From Sphingobacterium sp. UBA4616 (GTDB lineage Bacteria > Bacteroidota > Bacteroidia > Sphingobacteriales > Sphingobacteriaceae): a stretch of DNA of 64,000 nucleotides. Made by a program: the position numbers and the translations under genes. Shown here piece after piece: positions 35,319 through 45,243 of this stretch (its first letter is position 1; each line of letters opens with the position of its first letter). The stretch is taken from NCBI GenBank assembly GCA_002386525.1, contig DGIS01000007.1, positions 169,102 through 233,101 of the forward strand. Direction: 5' to 3'. The notes beneath the pieces are model-generated. The model did not search any database, was not told where the DNA came from, and saw only the letters and a program-made list of their open reading frames with translations.

Positions 35319-36359
35319 TTATTTTAATTTTTTTTCTACTAATTTTTCTAATTCCTGGATTCGCTTTTCCAATTCAGGAAGACGAGCAAAAATTACATTG
35401 GATCTCAATTGTGGCTGATAAGGCATCAACGGTGTACCGCCCCACTTCTTACCCTCTTCTTTGATCGATCTATTCACTCCGGATTGGGCCTGAATTTGGG
35501 ATCCCTTAGCAATAACAATATGCCCAACTACACCAACCTGACCGCCCAATACCACATGCTCTCCGATTTTTGAACTACCGGAAATACCAGTCTGCGCCGC
35601 AACGACAGTATTCTTTCCAATATCAACATTATGGGCAATCTGGATCAAATTATCCAACTTCACGCCATCGCGCACAATAGTAGCTCCCATGGTTGCTCTG
35701 TCAATTACCGTATTTGCGCCAATCTCAACATTATCCTCTATTTGAACATGGCCAATCTGAGGAACTTTTTTATATGTTCCGTCTTCTTGTGGTGCAAATC
35801 CAAATCCATCTGATCCGATGACAACACCTGAATGTACCACCACATTTTTACCGATCTTACAATCATGATAAATCTTCACTCCTGGATAGAGCGTTGTATT
35901 ATCTCCAATCGTAACTTTATCTCCAATATAAACCTGTGGGTAAATTTTCACATGATCACCGATCGATGCTCCTCTGCCAATATATACAAAAGCACCGATG
36001 TACCCCCCCTGGCCGATTTCAGCTTCGTCGTGTATAAAATGAGGTTCCTCTCGTCCACTTTTGTCAAGGCGAAACTCATTATACATATTTAGGACAGTAG
36101 AGAAAGCAGCATAGGCATTCTTAACCCGTATAATCGTCAATGTAGGTTTAGTCGAATGTGTCAATTGCAAATCTTCATTAACAATAACAATCGAGGCATC
36201 AGTAGTATATATGAAATGCTCATATTTTGGATTCGACAAAAAAGAAAGATCACCTTTTTTACCTTCCTCAATTTTGGCAAGGTTACCTACCGCAACCGCT
36301 GGATTTCCTTCAATCCTTCCTTCTAATAATGTCGCTATTTGTTGAGCAGTAAATTGCAT
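35319..36359 (-). CDS. lpxD: UDP-3-O-(3-hydroxyacyl)glucosamine N-acyltransferase LpxD
   Basis: LpxD adds the N-linked acyl chain in lipid A synthesis. The 346 residues have the N-terminal uridine-binding domain (FTAQQIATLLEGRIEGNPAVAV and KKGDLSFLSNPKYEHFI) and a long hexapeptide beta-helix. The catalytic His region is LIQIAHNVDIGKNTVVAAQTGISGS, and the C-terminus is a coiled helix (LPELEKRIQELEKLVEKKLK). It begins 33 bp after the HD-protein gene and is followed after 127 bp by lpxC/fabZ. Confidence 0.96.
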   Translation of the reverse strand: MQFTAQQIATLLEGRIEGNPAVAVGNLAKIEEGKKGDLSFLSNPKYEHFIYTTDASIVIVNEDLQLTHSTKPTLTIIRVKNAYAAFSTVLNMYNEFRLDKSGREEPHFIHDEAEIGQGGYIGAFVYIGRGASIGDHVKIYPQVYIGDKVTIGDNTTLYPGVKIYHDCKIGKNVVVHSGVVIGSDGFGFAPQEDGTYKKVPQIGHVQIEDNVEIGANTVIDRATMGATIVRDGVKLDNLIQIAHNVDIGKNTVVAAQTGISGSSKIGEHVVLGGQVGVVGHIVIAKGSQIQAQSGVNRSIKEEGKKWGGTPLMPYQPQLRSNVIFARLPELEKRIQELEKLVEKKLK

Positions 36360-36392
36360 GGTACAAATCTATGTTTTTTTATTAAAAAATAA

Positions 36393-37643
36393 CTACTTGG
36401 TGGAAGGAATTGCAACATATCTCACCTCTTTTGGATAACACAAAGCATATTTAGCGACATTTTTCGACAGTGCTTCTAAATTCCCGAGATCAGAAGCCTC
36501 CGTTATATCGACAAGCTCGCCCGATTTTAACAAAATTTTTATTTGATCCTGGGAAGAATTATACGCACGATTCTGAATTTCCTGCGTAAATACATAATAG
36601 TGAATATCCTCCATCGCCACCCCTATCTCCGACTGTACTTTGGCCTTCACCAAATCAATATATTCGGGTGAAAAAGGTTTGTTGCTCAATACAGAGCGAT
36701 ATAGATCACGCTTCATTACCCGTTGACACATTGTACTTAAAATATGATCCTCATGACACTCCCATGTTTTTATGGCAGACATAATATCTGTATCATCCAA
36801 ACGAGTAAACCAGTCTAAATGCAACGGGTTGTCCAAAAAATTACTTTTATTGATTTGCTGGCTTAAAAACCAATGAAAAGCTGGAGTAGAAAAGAGTTCA
36901 TAGCCAGCAGCCGTCAAATATTTTGCCCGCTGCAGAATTTTAATCAGTAACTGCTCAGCACCAATAACGGTTTTGTGCAGATATACTTGCCAATACATCA
37001 GTCGCCGTGCTATCAGAAATTTCTCTACTGAATATAGCCCTTTATAATCCACAACAATTTCATCCGCTACCACATTGAGCATTTTTATGATACGATCAAA
37101 TGAGATCACTCCCTCAGATACTCCCGTAAAAAAGCTATCCCTATTGAGATAGTCCATCCGATCAACATCCAACTGGCTCGACACCAATTGGTGAAGAAAT
37201 TTGCGCTCATATTTGTTATTAAAAATGGTAATTGCAAGACTCAACCTCCCGTCCAAATCCTGATTGATTCGATCCATTAACAACGAAGACAACAGCTCAT
37301 GCGAAACGCCTTCAATCAAACTATGTTCTAAAGAGTGGGAAAAGGGGCCATGCCCAATATCATGGAGTAAAATAGCTGAAAGAACTGCCTCCTCTTCAGT
37401 GTCCGAAATGAATACACCCTTGCTTCTTAATGTTTCCAAAGCCATCGCCATCAAATGCATCGATCCAATGGCGTGCTGAAACCGAGTGTGTAAAGCACCT
37501 GGATAGACGAGATGTGTCATACTCACCTGCTTGATATAGCGGAGTCGCTGAAAATAAGGATGCTGTACCAAATCAAAGACCAATCCTGTGGGGATCGAAA
37601 CAAACCCGTATACCGGATCATTTATAATTTTATTTTTGTTCAA
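36393..37643 (-). CDS. HD-domain phosphohydrolase (dGTPase-like/SamHD1-like)
   Basis: The 416-residue protein has IINDPVYGFVSIP at its start, then HTRFQHAIGSMHLM and LLHDIGHGPFSHSLEH, the metal-binding His and HD of the HD superfamily. SQLDVDRMDYLNRDSFFTGVS follows, as in the dNTPase-like branch. The substrate cannot be deduced. It is the first gene of the lipid A unit; a minus-strand -7 box (TATCTTTG, 37739-37746) lies about 95 bp upstream. It is divergent from porX. Confidence 0.9.
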   Translation of the reverse strand: MNKNKIINDPVYGFVSIPTGLVFDLVQHPYFQRLRYIKQVSMTHLVYPGALHTRFQHAIGSMHLMAMALETLRSKGVFISDTEEEAVLSAILLHDIGHGPFSHSLEHSLIEGVSHELLSSLLMDRINQDLDGRLSLAITIFNNKYERKFLHQLVSSQLDVDRMDYLNRDSFFTGVSEGVISFDRIIKMLNVVADEIVVDYKGLYSVEKFLIARRLMYWQVYLHKTVIGAEQLLIKILQRAKYLTAAGYELFSTPAFHWFLSQQINKSNFLDNPLHLDWFTRLDDTDIMSAIKTWECHEDHILSTMCQRVMKRDLYRSVLSNKPFSPEYIDLVKAKVQSEIGVAMEDIHYYVFTQEIQNRAYNSSQDQIKILLKSGELVDITEASDLGNLEALSKNVAKYALCYPKEVRYVAIPSTK

Positions 37644-37910
37644 GGCGGCGACAAATTAATGCGATCATCAACACTATAAATTATGAAACCTGGCTCTTAA
37701 ATCCCGAACGCTGGGTTAACATCAGTATAAACTTAAAACAAAGATAGTTAGTTCATCGTTAAGAAATGTTAAAAATAAAATCTAAAGCACGATATTTGCT
37801 TAAGTTAGCATGAGATCAAAAATCCGTTAAATAGGTAAGAGTTGTTCTTTTACACTATTTCATTCATAGAAACACGGTCCTCCTCTAGTAATTAAACACA
37901 TATATAGCAG

Positions 37911-39464
37911 ATGCAAAAAACACATATTCTCTGGGCTGACGATGAAATTGACTTTCTAAAACCACATATCTTATTTTTAGAAAGCAAAGGATATAAAGTT
38001 GACACCGTCAATAATGGAAATGATGCTGTTGAAGCCTTTAAAAATGGTTTTTTCCATCTCGTTTTTTTAGACGAGAATATGCCCGGTTTAACCGGACTTG
38101 AAACACTCGGTATACTGAAGTCTATCAATCCTTCTGTCCCTATTGTGCTGGTGACTAAAAATGAAGAAGAACATGTCATGGAAGATGCGATAGGCTCTAA
38201 AATAGATGATTATCTGATCAAGCCGGTCAATCCCAAACAAATCTTGATGACGATAAAGAAATTGACTGAAAACAAGCGCCTCGTCAATGAAAAAACATCC
38301 ATGGCCTACCAGCAGGACTTCCGTAATTTAGGGATGATCCTCAACGAAAACCTAGATTACGACCAATGGTCGGAAGTATATAAAAAACTTGTGTACTGGG
38401 AGTTATCTCTAGAGAAGCTTGAAGATAACAATATGCATGAAATTCTGACCATGCAAAAATCTGAGGCTAACATGCAGTTCTCAAAATTCATAGAGAACAA
38501 CTATATCCATTGGATTAATCGTCCCGAAAATGGCCCCATACTGTCCCATCAGTTATTTAAGAAGAAAGTGTTCCCTACGCTGGAAGATGATGTACCTACA
38601 TTTTTCTTCTTAATAGACAATTTGCGGTTTGACCAATGGAAGATCATTAATGAGGTTATTACCGACTATTTTAGACTGGAAGAGGAAATAAACTATTTCA
38701 GTATTTTGCCAACGGCAACACAATATGCTAGAAATGCCATTTTTAGTGGACTAACTCCCTTAGAAATGGAAAAACGTTTTCCGAAATTATGGCAAAATGA
38801 TGAAGACGAAGGTGGTAAAAATCTATACGAGGATAAATTTTTGGAGGATCAGATTAAGCGCCTTTATCGGAAGCCCATAAAACACTCCTACACAAAAATT
38901 CTGACGCTGGAACAAGGAAAAGACGTTGTAGACAATCTCGGAAATTTAATGCACAATCAGCTCAATGCATTAGTGTATAATTTTGTGGATATGCTATCTC
39001 ATGCACGTACAGATAGCTCTATGATTCGGGAATTAGCAAACGACGAGGCAGCATACCGTTCCCTCACCTTGTCATGGTTTGAGCATTCCCCCTTATTGGA
39101 GGCTATCAAATGGCTTTCCCAAAAAAAGGTTCGCGTAATTATCACCACTGACCATGGCACGATCCGTGTAAAAAAGCCAAGTAAAATTGTGGGGGATCGC
39201 AATACAAATACAAATTTAAGATATAAGCAAGGGAAAAATTTGAATTATATCGACAAAGACGTCTTCGCTATCAAAAACCCACATGAGGCACAATTGCCCA
39301 AACTTCACGTGAGCTCAACATACGTATTCGCCAAGGAAGACACCTATTTTGTGTACCCCAACAACTACAACCAATTTGTAAATTACTTTAATGGAACGTT
39401 TCAACATGGCGGAATCTCTTTGGAAGAAATGATTATCCCCTTTGCGACATACTTGCCGAAATAG
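37911..39464 (+). CDS. porX: PorX-type response regulator with PglZ phosphatase-like domain
   Basis: PorX is the response regulator of the PorXY system that controls the type IX secretion system with the ECF factor SigP. The 517 residues contain a receiver domain (HILWADDEIDF, phospho-acceptor in VFLDENMPGLTG, switch Lys in DDYLIKPVNP). A helical linker leads to an alkaline-phosphatase-like PglZ domain: FFFLIDNLRFDQWK, the candidate nucleophile in LPTATQYARNA, and ITTDHGTIRVKKPSKIVGD. The related P. gingivalis PglZ domain hydrolyses cyclic oligonucleotides. No porY or sigP is adjacent. tsaE follows 12 bp downstream. Confidence 0.95.
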   Translation: MQKTHILWADDEIDFLKPHILFLESKGYKVDTVNNGNDAVEAFKNGFFHLVFLDENMPGLTGLETLGILKSINPSVPIVLVTKNEEEHVMEDAIGSKIDDYLIKPVNPKQILMTIKKLTENKRLVNEKTSMAYQQDFRNLGMILNENLDYDQWSEVYKKLVYWELSLEKLEDNNMHEILTMQKSEANMQFSKFIENNYIHWINRPENGPILSHQLFKKKVFPTLEDDVPTFFFLIDNLRFDQWKIINEVITDYFRLEEEINYFSILPTATQYARNAIFSGLTPLEMEKRFPKLWQNDEDEGGKNLYEDKFLEDQIKRLYRKPIKHSYTKILTLEQGKDVVDNLGNLMHNQLNALVYNFVDMLSHARTDSSMIRELANDEAAYRSLTLSWFEHSPLLEAIKWLSQKKVRVIITTDHGTIRVKKPSKIVGDRNTNTNLRYKQGKNLNYIDKDVFAIKNPHEAQLPKLHVSSTYVFAKEDTYFVYPNNYNQFVNYFNGTFQHGGISLEEMIIPFATYLPK

Positions 39465-39476
39465 TAATTTTGCACC

Positions 39477-39887
39477 ATGGAAATTATTGTAAATTCGACC
39501 GCAGATTTATCGCAAGCAGCTCAGACACTTTTAACTAGTTTTCCAGAGGTCCGAATTTTTCTGCTATATGGTCCAATGGGGGCTGGGAAAACAACTTTTG
39601 TGAAATACCTCTGCAAACAATTAAATGTCCAAGACAGCACATCTAGCCCGACATTCTCCATCGTAAATGAATACGAATCTGCCAGTGGCCCCATATATCA
39701 CTTCGATTTTTACCGTATCAAAGAGGAACAGGAGGCATTTGATTTTGGCTACGAGGAATACTTTTATTCTGGAGCATACTGCTTTGTTGAGTGGCCAGAG
39801 AAAATTCCAAATTTACTTCCTGAAGAAGCAAAGGAAATACATATCAGCATCATAGATGCAACAACACGTCAAATCTCTATTCATTAA
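39477..39887 (+). CDS. tsaE: tRNA threonylcarbamoyladenosine biosynthesis protein TsaE
   Basis: TsaE is the ATPase that drives the TsaB-TsaD complex making t6A37 in tRNA. The 136 residues have Walker A GPMGAGKTTFVKYL, the switch SSPTFSIVNEY, IYHFDFYRIK and FVEWPEKIPNLLP, all diagnostic. It starts 12 bp after porX and 23 bp before an ABC ATPase gene. Confidence 0.95.
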   Translation: MEIIVNSTADLSQAAQTLLTSFPEVRIFLLYGPMGAGKTTFVKYLCKQLNVQDSTSSPTFSIVNEYESASGPIYHFDFYRIKEEQEAFDFGYEEYFYSGAYCFVEWPEKIPNLLPEEAKEIHISIIDATTRQISIH

Positions 39888-39910
39888 CTTACCTTTTTCG
39901 ACTTCCCAAT

Positions 39911-40957
39911 ATGGCTCAATCATCCTCTTGTCAATATATTCCATCTGATATTCATGTGCCCGGATTATCTGCTATACACGCCGAAAATCTTAGCTTTTCC
40001 TTTCATGAGAACAGCATGCAATTTGCTGTTGAAAACAGTTCCTTTGACATTGAAGAAGGAAAAATAACAGCTATTATAGGTGAGTCCGGGAGCGGGAAAA
40101 GCACCTTATTGAGACTGATATATGGATTATTGGAACCAACAGCAGGTGTGGTGCGCTATAAAGGCTGGCAGGTACCAACACGAAAGGATAAGTTAATTCC
40201 CGGTCACGATGCGATGAAATTAGTCTCACAGGGTTTTGACGATTTAAATACATATGCCAACGTGTGGGACAATGTTGCATCGCAATTGCCAAATACAAAT
40301 ATCAAACGTAAACAAGATAAAACTGCGGAAATACTGCAACGTCTGCGGATAGACCACCTTGGGCGAAAAAGAGTAGCAGACATCAGTGGCGGCGAAAAGC
40401 AACGCGTTGCAATCTGCCGTGCGCTCATCAATGAGCCTGAAGTTCTACTTATGGATGAACCTTTTAATCAGGTTGATGCCTCATTTCGCGATACGCTCCA
40501 ACAAGACATAAAAGATATAGTCAAAGAAACCGGGTTAACTGTTATACTCGTTTCTCACGATCCGACCGAAGTACTTGCTTTAGCGGATAATCTTATCGTG
40601 ATGAAAGAAGGTAAAATCCTAGATCAAAACAACCCACATCAACTCTATGACACCCCTTCACACCCTTATACCGCCCAATTGTTGGCGAAAAGCAATATCT
40701 TAACTATCCAGCAAGCTCAAAATTTAGGTATAACAACCGAAAAACCTGTAGCAATCCATCAAGAATGGATTTCAATAAGTCCTTCACAAGAGTCCACTTT
40801 CTTCGTAAAAGATGTGCGATTCCGAGGATTTTATTATGAAATTGTTGTCAGCAACAATGTGATCGACTTACATACCATTACAACCTCTCAAATCATTCCG
40901 CCAAAACAACAAACAGTTGATCTGACCATATCCCATTGGATTTCTTTTGACCATTAA
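39911..40957 (+). CDS. ABC transporter ATP-binding protein (PotA/FbpC-like), no adjacent permease
   Basis: The 348 residues comprise an ABC ATPase (Walker A GESGSGKST, signature ISGGEKQRVAICRAL, Walker B VLLMDEPFNQVD, H-loop VSHDPTE). After about residue 245 comes a C-terminal extension resembling the TOBE-like regulatory tail of importers (KDVRFRGFYYEIVVSNN). The overall type is that of polyamine, iron or sulfate importers. No permease or binding protein lies nearby, so the substrate is open. It is probably co-transcribed with porX and tsaE. Confidence 0.87.
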   Translation: MAQSSSCQYIPSDIHVPGLSAIHAENLSFSFHENSMQFAVENSSFDIEEGKITAIIGESGSGKSTLLRLIYGLLEPTAGVVRYKGWQVPTRKDKLIPGHDAMKLVSQGFDDLNTYANVWDNVASQLPNTNIKRKQDKTAEILQRLRIDHLGRKRVADISGGEKQRVAICRALINEPEVLLMDEPFNQVDASFRDTLQQDIKDIVKETGLTVILVSHDPTEVLALADNLIVMKEGKILDQNNPHQLYDTPSHPYTAQLLAKSNILTIQQAQNLGITTEKPVAIHQEWISISPSQESTFFVKDVRFRGFYYEIVVSNNVIDLHTITTSQIIPPKQQTVDLTISHWISFDH

Positions 40958-40966
40958 TTTGATGTC

Positions 40967-41818
40967 CTAATCCAGTGTAGCTAGCCAGGACAAAAATGCG
41001 TCAAACCACAATTTATCCGAAGTTTTATTAATTAATCCAAAACCATGTCCCCCCTGCTCAAAGACATAAAGTTTGTTGGGCACTTTTGCTTTATCCAAAG
41101 CAGCAATCATTCGATAACTGTTTTCTATCGGCACAGCCCTATCGTCTTTGGCATGTACAAAGAAAACCGGACAAACTTCCCGAGAGACCTGTAATTCAGA
41201 AGAAAATGATCTGACCAGATCTTCTGATGGATTTTCTCCGATGAGATTAATTCTTGATCCTTTGTGTGTGATATCATTCTCCATGGAGATGACCGGATAA
41301 ATCAATCCAGCAAAATCAGGTCTTAGGGATACATGCGAAGATTTCGCTATATAGTCCTTTTTGAATTGGGTAATTAAAGTAGAGGCCAAATGCCCGCCAG
41401 CAGAAAAGCCAATAACGCCAACCTTGCGAAGTTCAGGGTGCAACGTTCTGATCAATTGGACCGCCCGCTGAGCATCTTGAAGAGGTCCTATTGATTTGTT
41501 ACGCATGATATTTGGCGAAGGTAAACGGTATTGTAAAACAAAAGCCGAATAACCATTTTTTACAAGCTCTTTTGCAACAGCATGCCCTTCATGATCCATA
41601 GCGATATGCGAATACCCACCTCCCGGAATCACCAGTACAGCGATATTCTTAGCACTACTTTTATCTGCCGGATAAGCAAATAACCTAGGAACATTTTTTT
41701 CTAACTTCACTTGCTCTTTATCCGTGGAATTTGGAATGGAATCTGCATAAAGATTGATTGTTTCCTGCGCCTTAACGAGTGAAATCAACGAACATAAAAT
41801 CATAAAAATTCTTTTCAT
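40967..41818 (-). CDS. Secreted alpha/beta-hydrolase, acetylesterase-like
   Basis: The 283-residue protein has a signal peptide (RIFMILCSLISLVKAQ). The alpha/beta-hydrolase markers are the oxyanion stretch VIPGGGYSHIAMDHEG, the nucleophile elbow GFSAGGHLAST, the Asp in HAKDDRAVPIENS and the His in EQGGHGFGL. This is the BD-FAE/acetyl-xylan-esterase-like branch. Periplasmic deacetylation of plant or microbial polysaccharides is likely but not proven. No glycoside hydrolase is adjacent. Confidence 0.88.
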   Translation of the reverse strand: MKRIFMILCSLISLVKAQETINLYADSIPNSTDKEQVKLEKNVPRLFAYPADKSSAKNIAVLVIPGGGYSHIAMDHEGHAVAKELVKNGYSAFVLQYRLPSPNIMRNKSIGPLQDAQRAVQLIRTLHPELRKVGVIGFSAGGHLASTLITQFKKDYIAKSSHVSLRPDFAGLIYPVISMENDITHKGSRINLIGENPSEDLVRSFSSELQVSREVCPVFFVHAKDDRAVPIENSYRMIAALDKAKVPNKLYVFEQGGHGFGLINKTSDKLWFDAFLSWLATLD

Positions 41819-41895
41819 TAGCCTAATAATTTAAAAATAATTCGAACAATTGTTTCCCAGAGGTACACTTCCGAGATCCGCTTTAGACACATCAT

Positions 41896-43107
41896 CTATA
41901 AAGACGAAACGACTAAAAGATCCAAATCTTTGGCAGTCATATTGAACCTTGATGCCATATCAGCATTTGTAAGATTACCTTGATACAAATAAATGGAACT
42001 TCGGATTCCGGGATTTTTCCAAATTGCATTTTTCAATCCTCCAAGCTCAGCAAAATCGAGCAAAATTGAAGTAAAAATATTACTCATGGCATAGGTTGCT
42101 GTTCGTGCCACACGAGAAGCGATATTGGGGACACAGTAATGAATAACATCAAATTTTCGGAAAACGGGTTGATCATGTGAGGTCACTTCTGAAGTTTCAA
42201 AATTCCCGCCCTGATCGATACTTACATCTATAACAACGGAATTGGGCTTCATTTTAGATACCGTTTCTTCCGAAATCAAACAAGAAGACCTTCCATTGCG
42301 TGCCCGCAAAGCACCAATCACGACATCTGAACTGATAACAGCCTTATTTAAAATAATTGGCTGTATAACAGATGTAAAAACACGGCTGCCAAGATTGTTC
42401 TGTAAACGCCTAAGTTTATATATTGAATTATCAAAAACCTTTACCTGTGCGCCTAAAGCTAAAGCTGTTCGGGCGGCTTGTTCACCAACGGTACCAGCGC
42501 CGATAATAACAACTTCCGTCGAGGCTACCCCGGTCACACCGCCTAACATCAGTCCCTTTCCGCCAAACGCATTACTCAGATATTCCCCAGCAATCAGGGT
42601 TGCCGTAGCCCCCACAATTTCGCTCATGGCCCTAACGACCGCTAAACACCCACCCTCGTCTCTTAAATACTCATAAGAAATTGCTGTAATCTTTTTATGC
42701 ATTAATGCCTTTAAGACATCTAAGCTCATGAGTGAGGGTTGCTGAGAAGACAATAAAAGTTGGCGTTCTTTCATCAACTTTACTTCTGACGCAGTAGGGC
42801 TGCCGACCTTGATAATCAAATCCGCTTGGTATACTTCTTCGCGGGAAGATACGATCCGAGCCCCCTGTTCACTATAATGATGATCTAAAAAGTTGGCTCC
42901 ACTGCCTGCCCCCGTCTCAATGATAACGTCGTGCCCATTCTCTACCAATAATGCAACCGCTAATGGTGTCAAACATATCCGCTTTTCCTGGAGCGAGATC
43001 TCTTTTGGAATACCTATAAATAAACTTTTTGCATTCTTTTTCTTTTCAAAAAGCATCTCTTTTGGAGAAATCATAGCCTGACTAGCAAGCTTCCCTAACT
43101 CATTCAT
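41896..43107 (-). CDS. ald: Alanine dehydrogenase
   Basis: The enzyme oxidatively deaminates L-alanine to pyruvate with NAD, or runs in reverse. The 403 residues show IGIPKEISLQEKRICLTP, the pyruvate/substrate site region ISYEYLRDEGG, the Rossmann VVIIGAGTVGEQAARTALALGAQVKVFD, and the conserved IDQGGNFETS with VIHYCVPNIASRVARTAT. The extra 25 N-terminal residues and the divergence typical of Bacteroidota members make confusion with the transhydrogenase alpha subunit possible, but the length and C-terminus favour Ald. Confidence 0.9.
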   Translation of the reverse strand: MNELGKLASQAMISPKEMLFEKKKNAKSLFIGIPKEISLQEKRICLTPLAVALLVENGHDVIIETGAGSGANFLDHHYSEQGARIVSSREEVYQADLIIKVGSPTASEVKLMKERQLLLSSQQPSLMSLDVLKALMHKKITAISYEYLRDEGGCLAVVRAMSEIVGATATLIAGEYLSNAFGGKGLMLGGVTGVASTEVVIIGAGTVGEQAARTALALGAQVKVFDNSIYKLRRLQNNLGSRVFTSVIQPIILNKAVISSDVVIGALRARNGRSSCLISEETVSKMKPNSVVIDVSIDQGGNFETSEVTSHDQPVFRKFDVIHYCVPNIASRVARTATYAMSNIFTSILLDFAELGGLKNAIWKNPGIRSSIYLYQGNLTNADMASRFNMTAKDLDLLVVSSL

Positions 43108-43186
43108 CTTGTCAAATTGATCGTTAGCTAAAATTACAATAAATAATCAATCTTATCAAACGAAGATAAATTTGGTTTGGCACACC

Positions 43187-43216
43187 TTTGGAATGAAACA
43201 AATTTATCTACATTTG
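43187..43216 (+). promoter_or_regulatory. Canonical promoter TTTG-N18-TACATTTG
   Basis: The -33 box TTTG (43187-43190) and -7 box TACATTTG (43209-43216), 18 bp apart, match the Bacteroidota sigma consensus. The predicted transcription start near 43221 leaves about 20 nt before the ATG at 43241 and rules out an upstream start at 43172. Confidence 0.75.
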
Positions 43217-43240
43217 TCTAAATTAATCAGATATAATACC

Positions 43241-45160
43241 ATGCTCAGTAAAGTAAATATAGTGCCGCGGTGGATCATTTTTTTATTGGACATCTTTAGC
43301 GTATCCATCGCCTATCTGCTCGCAAATGTCATTTACTATGATTTTGACTTCGCTTTTTTGCTTGACATTGATTTTAGTATACGTTACATTTTATTTATAG
43401 GTGTATGCTCTTTTTCATTCTACCTTTTTAAAATGTATACCGGAATAGTTCGTTACACAAGTGCGATCGATTCCATACGTATATTATCGACGATAACATT
43501 TAGTGTTTTCATTCTCCTTGTTATAAAAATAATAATCCAAGCAAATGAGATCGACCGTAATATCCCAACTGCCCTCATTATTTTCTTCGCGCTCTTTTCA
43601 TTTCTAATCTTAACAGTCTATAGAACGATTATTAAGATTTTTTTCCTATACACAAAAAAAGCTAGTGGCTCCAGAAAAAAAACGCTGATCTATGGAGCAG
43701 GCGACTTGGGCATTGCTGTAAAAAGAACATTAGACCATGATGTAAGATCCAAAAATGTCATTGTCGGATTTTTAGATGATAACGAACAAAAAATAAATAA
43801 GGTAATTGATGGAACGAAGATATATTCTTCGCAGAAGTTCAGCCACCTGATCAAAACGTTAAATGTTGAGGAGGTCATTATTGCTTCCCATAATATTCCT
43901 TCGGACCGCAAAAATGAAATCACTGACGTCGCGCTGGAAAAAAATGTTAATATTTTAACGCTGCCCCCAGTTAAGAAAATTATGAATGGCGACCTTAATC
44001 CCAATCAGATCCAAAAAATAAAAATTGAAGATTTATTGGAAAGGGCGCCTATAAAGATCAACGATGATCACATCCTTAGTCAAACGAAAGGCAAAAGGAT
44101 ATTAGTCACTGGTGCTGCTGGCTCTATAGGAAGTGAGATCGCGACCCAACTGGGAAGATACGAACCACAGATGATTATACTATGTGATCAGGCGGAGTCC
44201 CCTTTACATAATCTTCAACTTGATCTTCAAGATGAATTTCCAAATCAAGTATATCATACGTACATAGCCGATGTCCGAAGTACAAAAAGAATGCAATTAC
44301 TTTTTGAAACGTTCAAACCACACTATGTCTATCACGCAGCAGCCTATAAACATGTGCCGATGATGGAAAACCATCCATTGGAAGCGGTACAAACGAATGT
44401 GATGGGAACAAAAAATCTTGCTGATTTAGCTGTTGAATTTCAAGTTGAAAAATTTGTTTTTGTCTCTACGGACAAAGCGGTCAACCCTACTAACATTATG
44501 GGAGCAACGAAACGTATTGCTGAAATTTACGTACAGTCGTTGAACAATCATTTGGAAGCATCATTGCAAGAAAGTATCCATACTAAATTTATTACGACGC
44601 GTTTTGGAAACGTGCTGGGTTCAAATGGCTCCGTAATTCCACGATTCAGAGATCAAATTCAAAAAGGTGGCCCTGTAACGGTTACGCATCCAGAAATTAC
44701 ACGATATTTTATGACCATTCCCGAAGCTTGCCGATTGGTTCTTGAGGCTGGAACAATGGGACAAGGTGGCGAAATCTTTGTATTCGATATGGGAAAATCT
44801 GTAAAAATAGTCGAATTAGCTAAGAAAATGATTCGTCTCTCAGGATTCAAACCAAATGAAGATATTGAAATAAAGTTTACGGGATTGCGCCCCGGAGAAA
44901 AGCTATATGAAGAATTATTAAATGATCTAGAAAATACCCTACCGACTCATCATGAAAAAATTATGATTGCCAAGGTGAGAGAAAATAATTACGACATCGT
45001 GCTCATGAAGATAGAAGAGCTGCAGCAACGATTGGCAACGCAAAACAAAAACGAAGTGGTGTACCAAATGAAAATCATTGTACCCGAATTCAAAAGCAAA
45101 AATTCGATCTACGAGCAACTGGATCGAGAAATCGAATTATCAAATAAGTCAGAAAACTAA
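43241..45160 (+). CDS. Membrane-bound nucleotide-sugar 4,6-dehydratase (CapD/WbpM/PglF-type)
   Basis: The roughly 639-residue protein has four N-terminal membrane spans (about residues 10-125). A first Rossmann module follows (KTLIYGAGDLGIAVKRTL), then an extended-SDR catalytic domain with VTGAAGSIGSEIATQL, YHAAAYKHVPMMENHPLEAV and VSTDKAVNPTNIMGATKRIAE. In the last motif the usual YxxxK Tyr is replaced, as in this dehydratase family. It makes 4-keto-6-deoxy UDP-GlcNAc for surface glycans. The closing RPGEKLYEELL is typical. No glycosyltransferase genes surround it. Confidence 0.93.
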   Translation: MLSKVNIVPRWIIFLLDIFSVSIAYLLANVIYYDFDFAFLLDIDFSIRYILFIGVCSFSFYLFKMYTGIVRYTSAIDSIRILSTITFSVFILLVIKIIIQANEIDRNIPTALIIFFALFSFLILTVYRTIIKIFFLYTKKASGSRKKTLIYGAGDLGIAVKRTLDHDVRSKNVIVGFLDDNEQKINKVIDGTKIYSSQKFSHLIKTLNVEEVIIASHNIPSDRKNEITDVALEKNVNILTLPPVKKIMNGDLNPNQIQKIKIEDLLERAPIKINDDHILSQTKGKRILVTGAAGSIGSEIATQLGRYEPQMIILCDQAESPLHNLQLDLQDEFPNQVYHTYIADVRSTKRMQLLFETFKPHYVYHAAAYKHVPMMENHPLEAVQTNVMGTKNLADLAVEFQVEKFVFVSTDKAVNPTNIMGATKRIAEIYVQSLNNHLEASLQESIHTKFITTRFGNVLGSNGSVIPRFRDQIQKGGPVTVTHPEITRYFMTIPEACRLVLEAGTMGQGGEIFVFDMGKSVKIVELAKKMIRLSGFKPNEDIEIKFTGLRPGEKLYEELLNDLENTLPTHHEKIMIAKVRENNYDIVLMKIEELQQRLATQNKNEVVYQMKIIVPEFKSKNSIYEQLDREIELSNKSEN

Positions 45161-45189
45161 ACTTAATTCACTTTAAAATTGCAAAAAAC

Positions 45190-45219
45190 TTGTATTTTTG
45201 CTCGAAAAGTGTATTTTTG
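45190..45219 (+). promoter_or_regulatory. Promoter TTG-N19-TATTTTTG
   Basis: TTG (45190-45192), a 19-bp spacer and TATTTTTG (45212-45219) lie 24 bp before the TPR gene. The spacer starts with a copy of the same TGTATTTTTGC sequence that forms the -7 box (a direct repeat with 19- to 20-bp period). Confidence 0.65.
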
Positions 45220-45243
45220 CAATCCATATTTTACTGATTAGTA

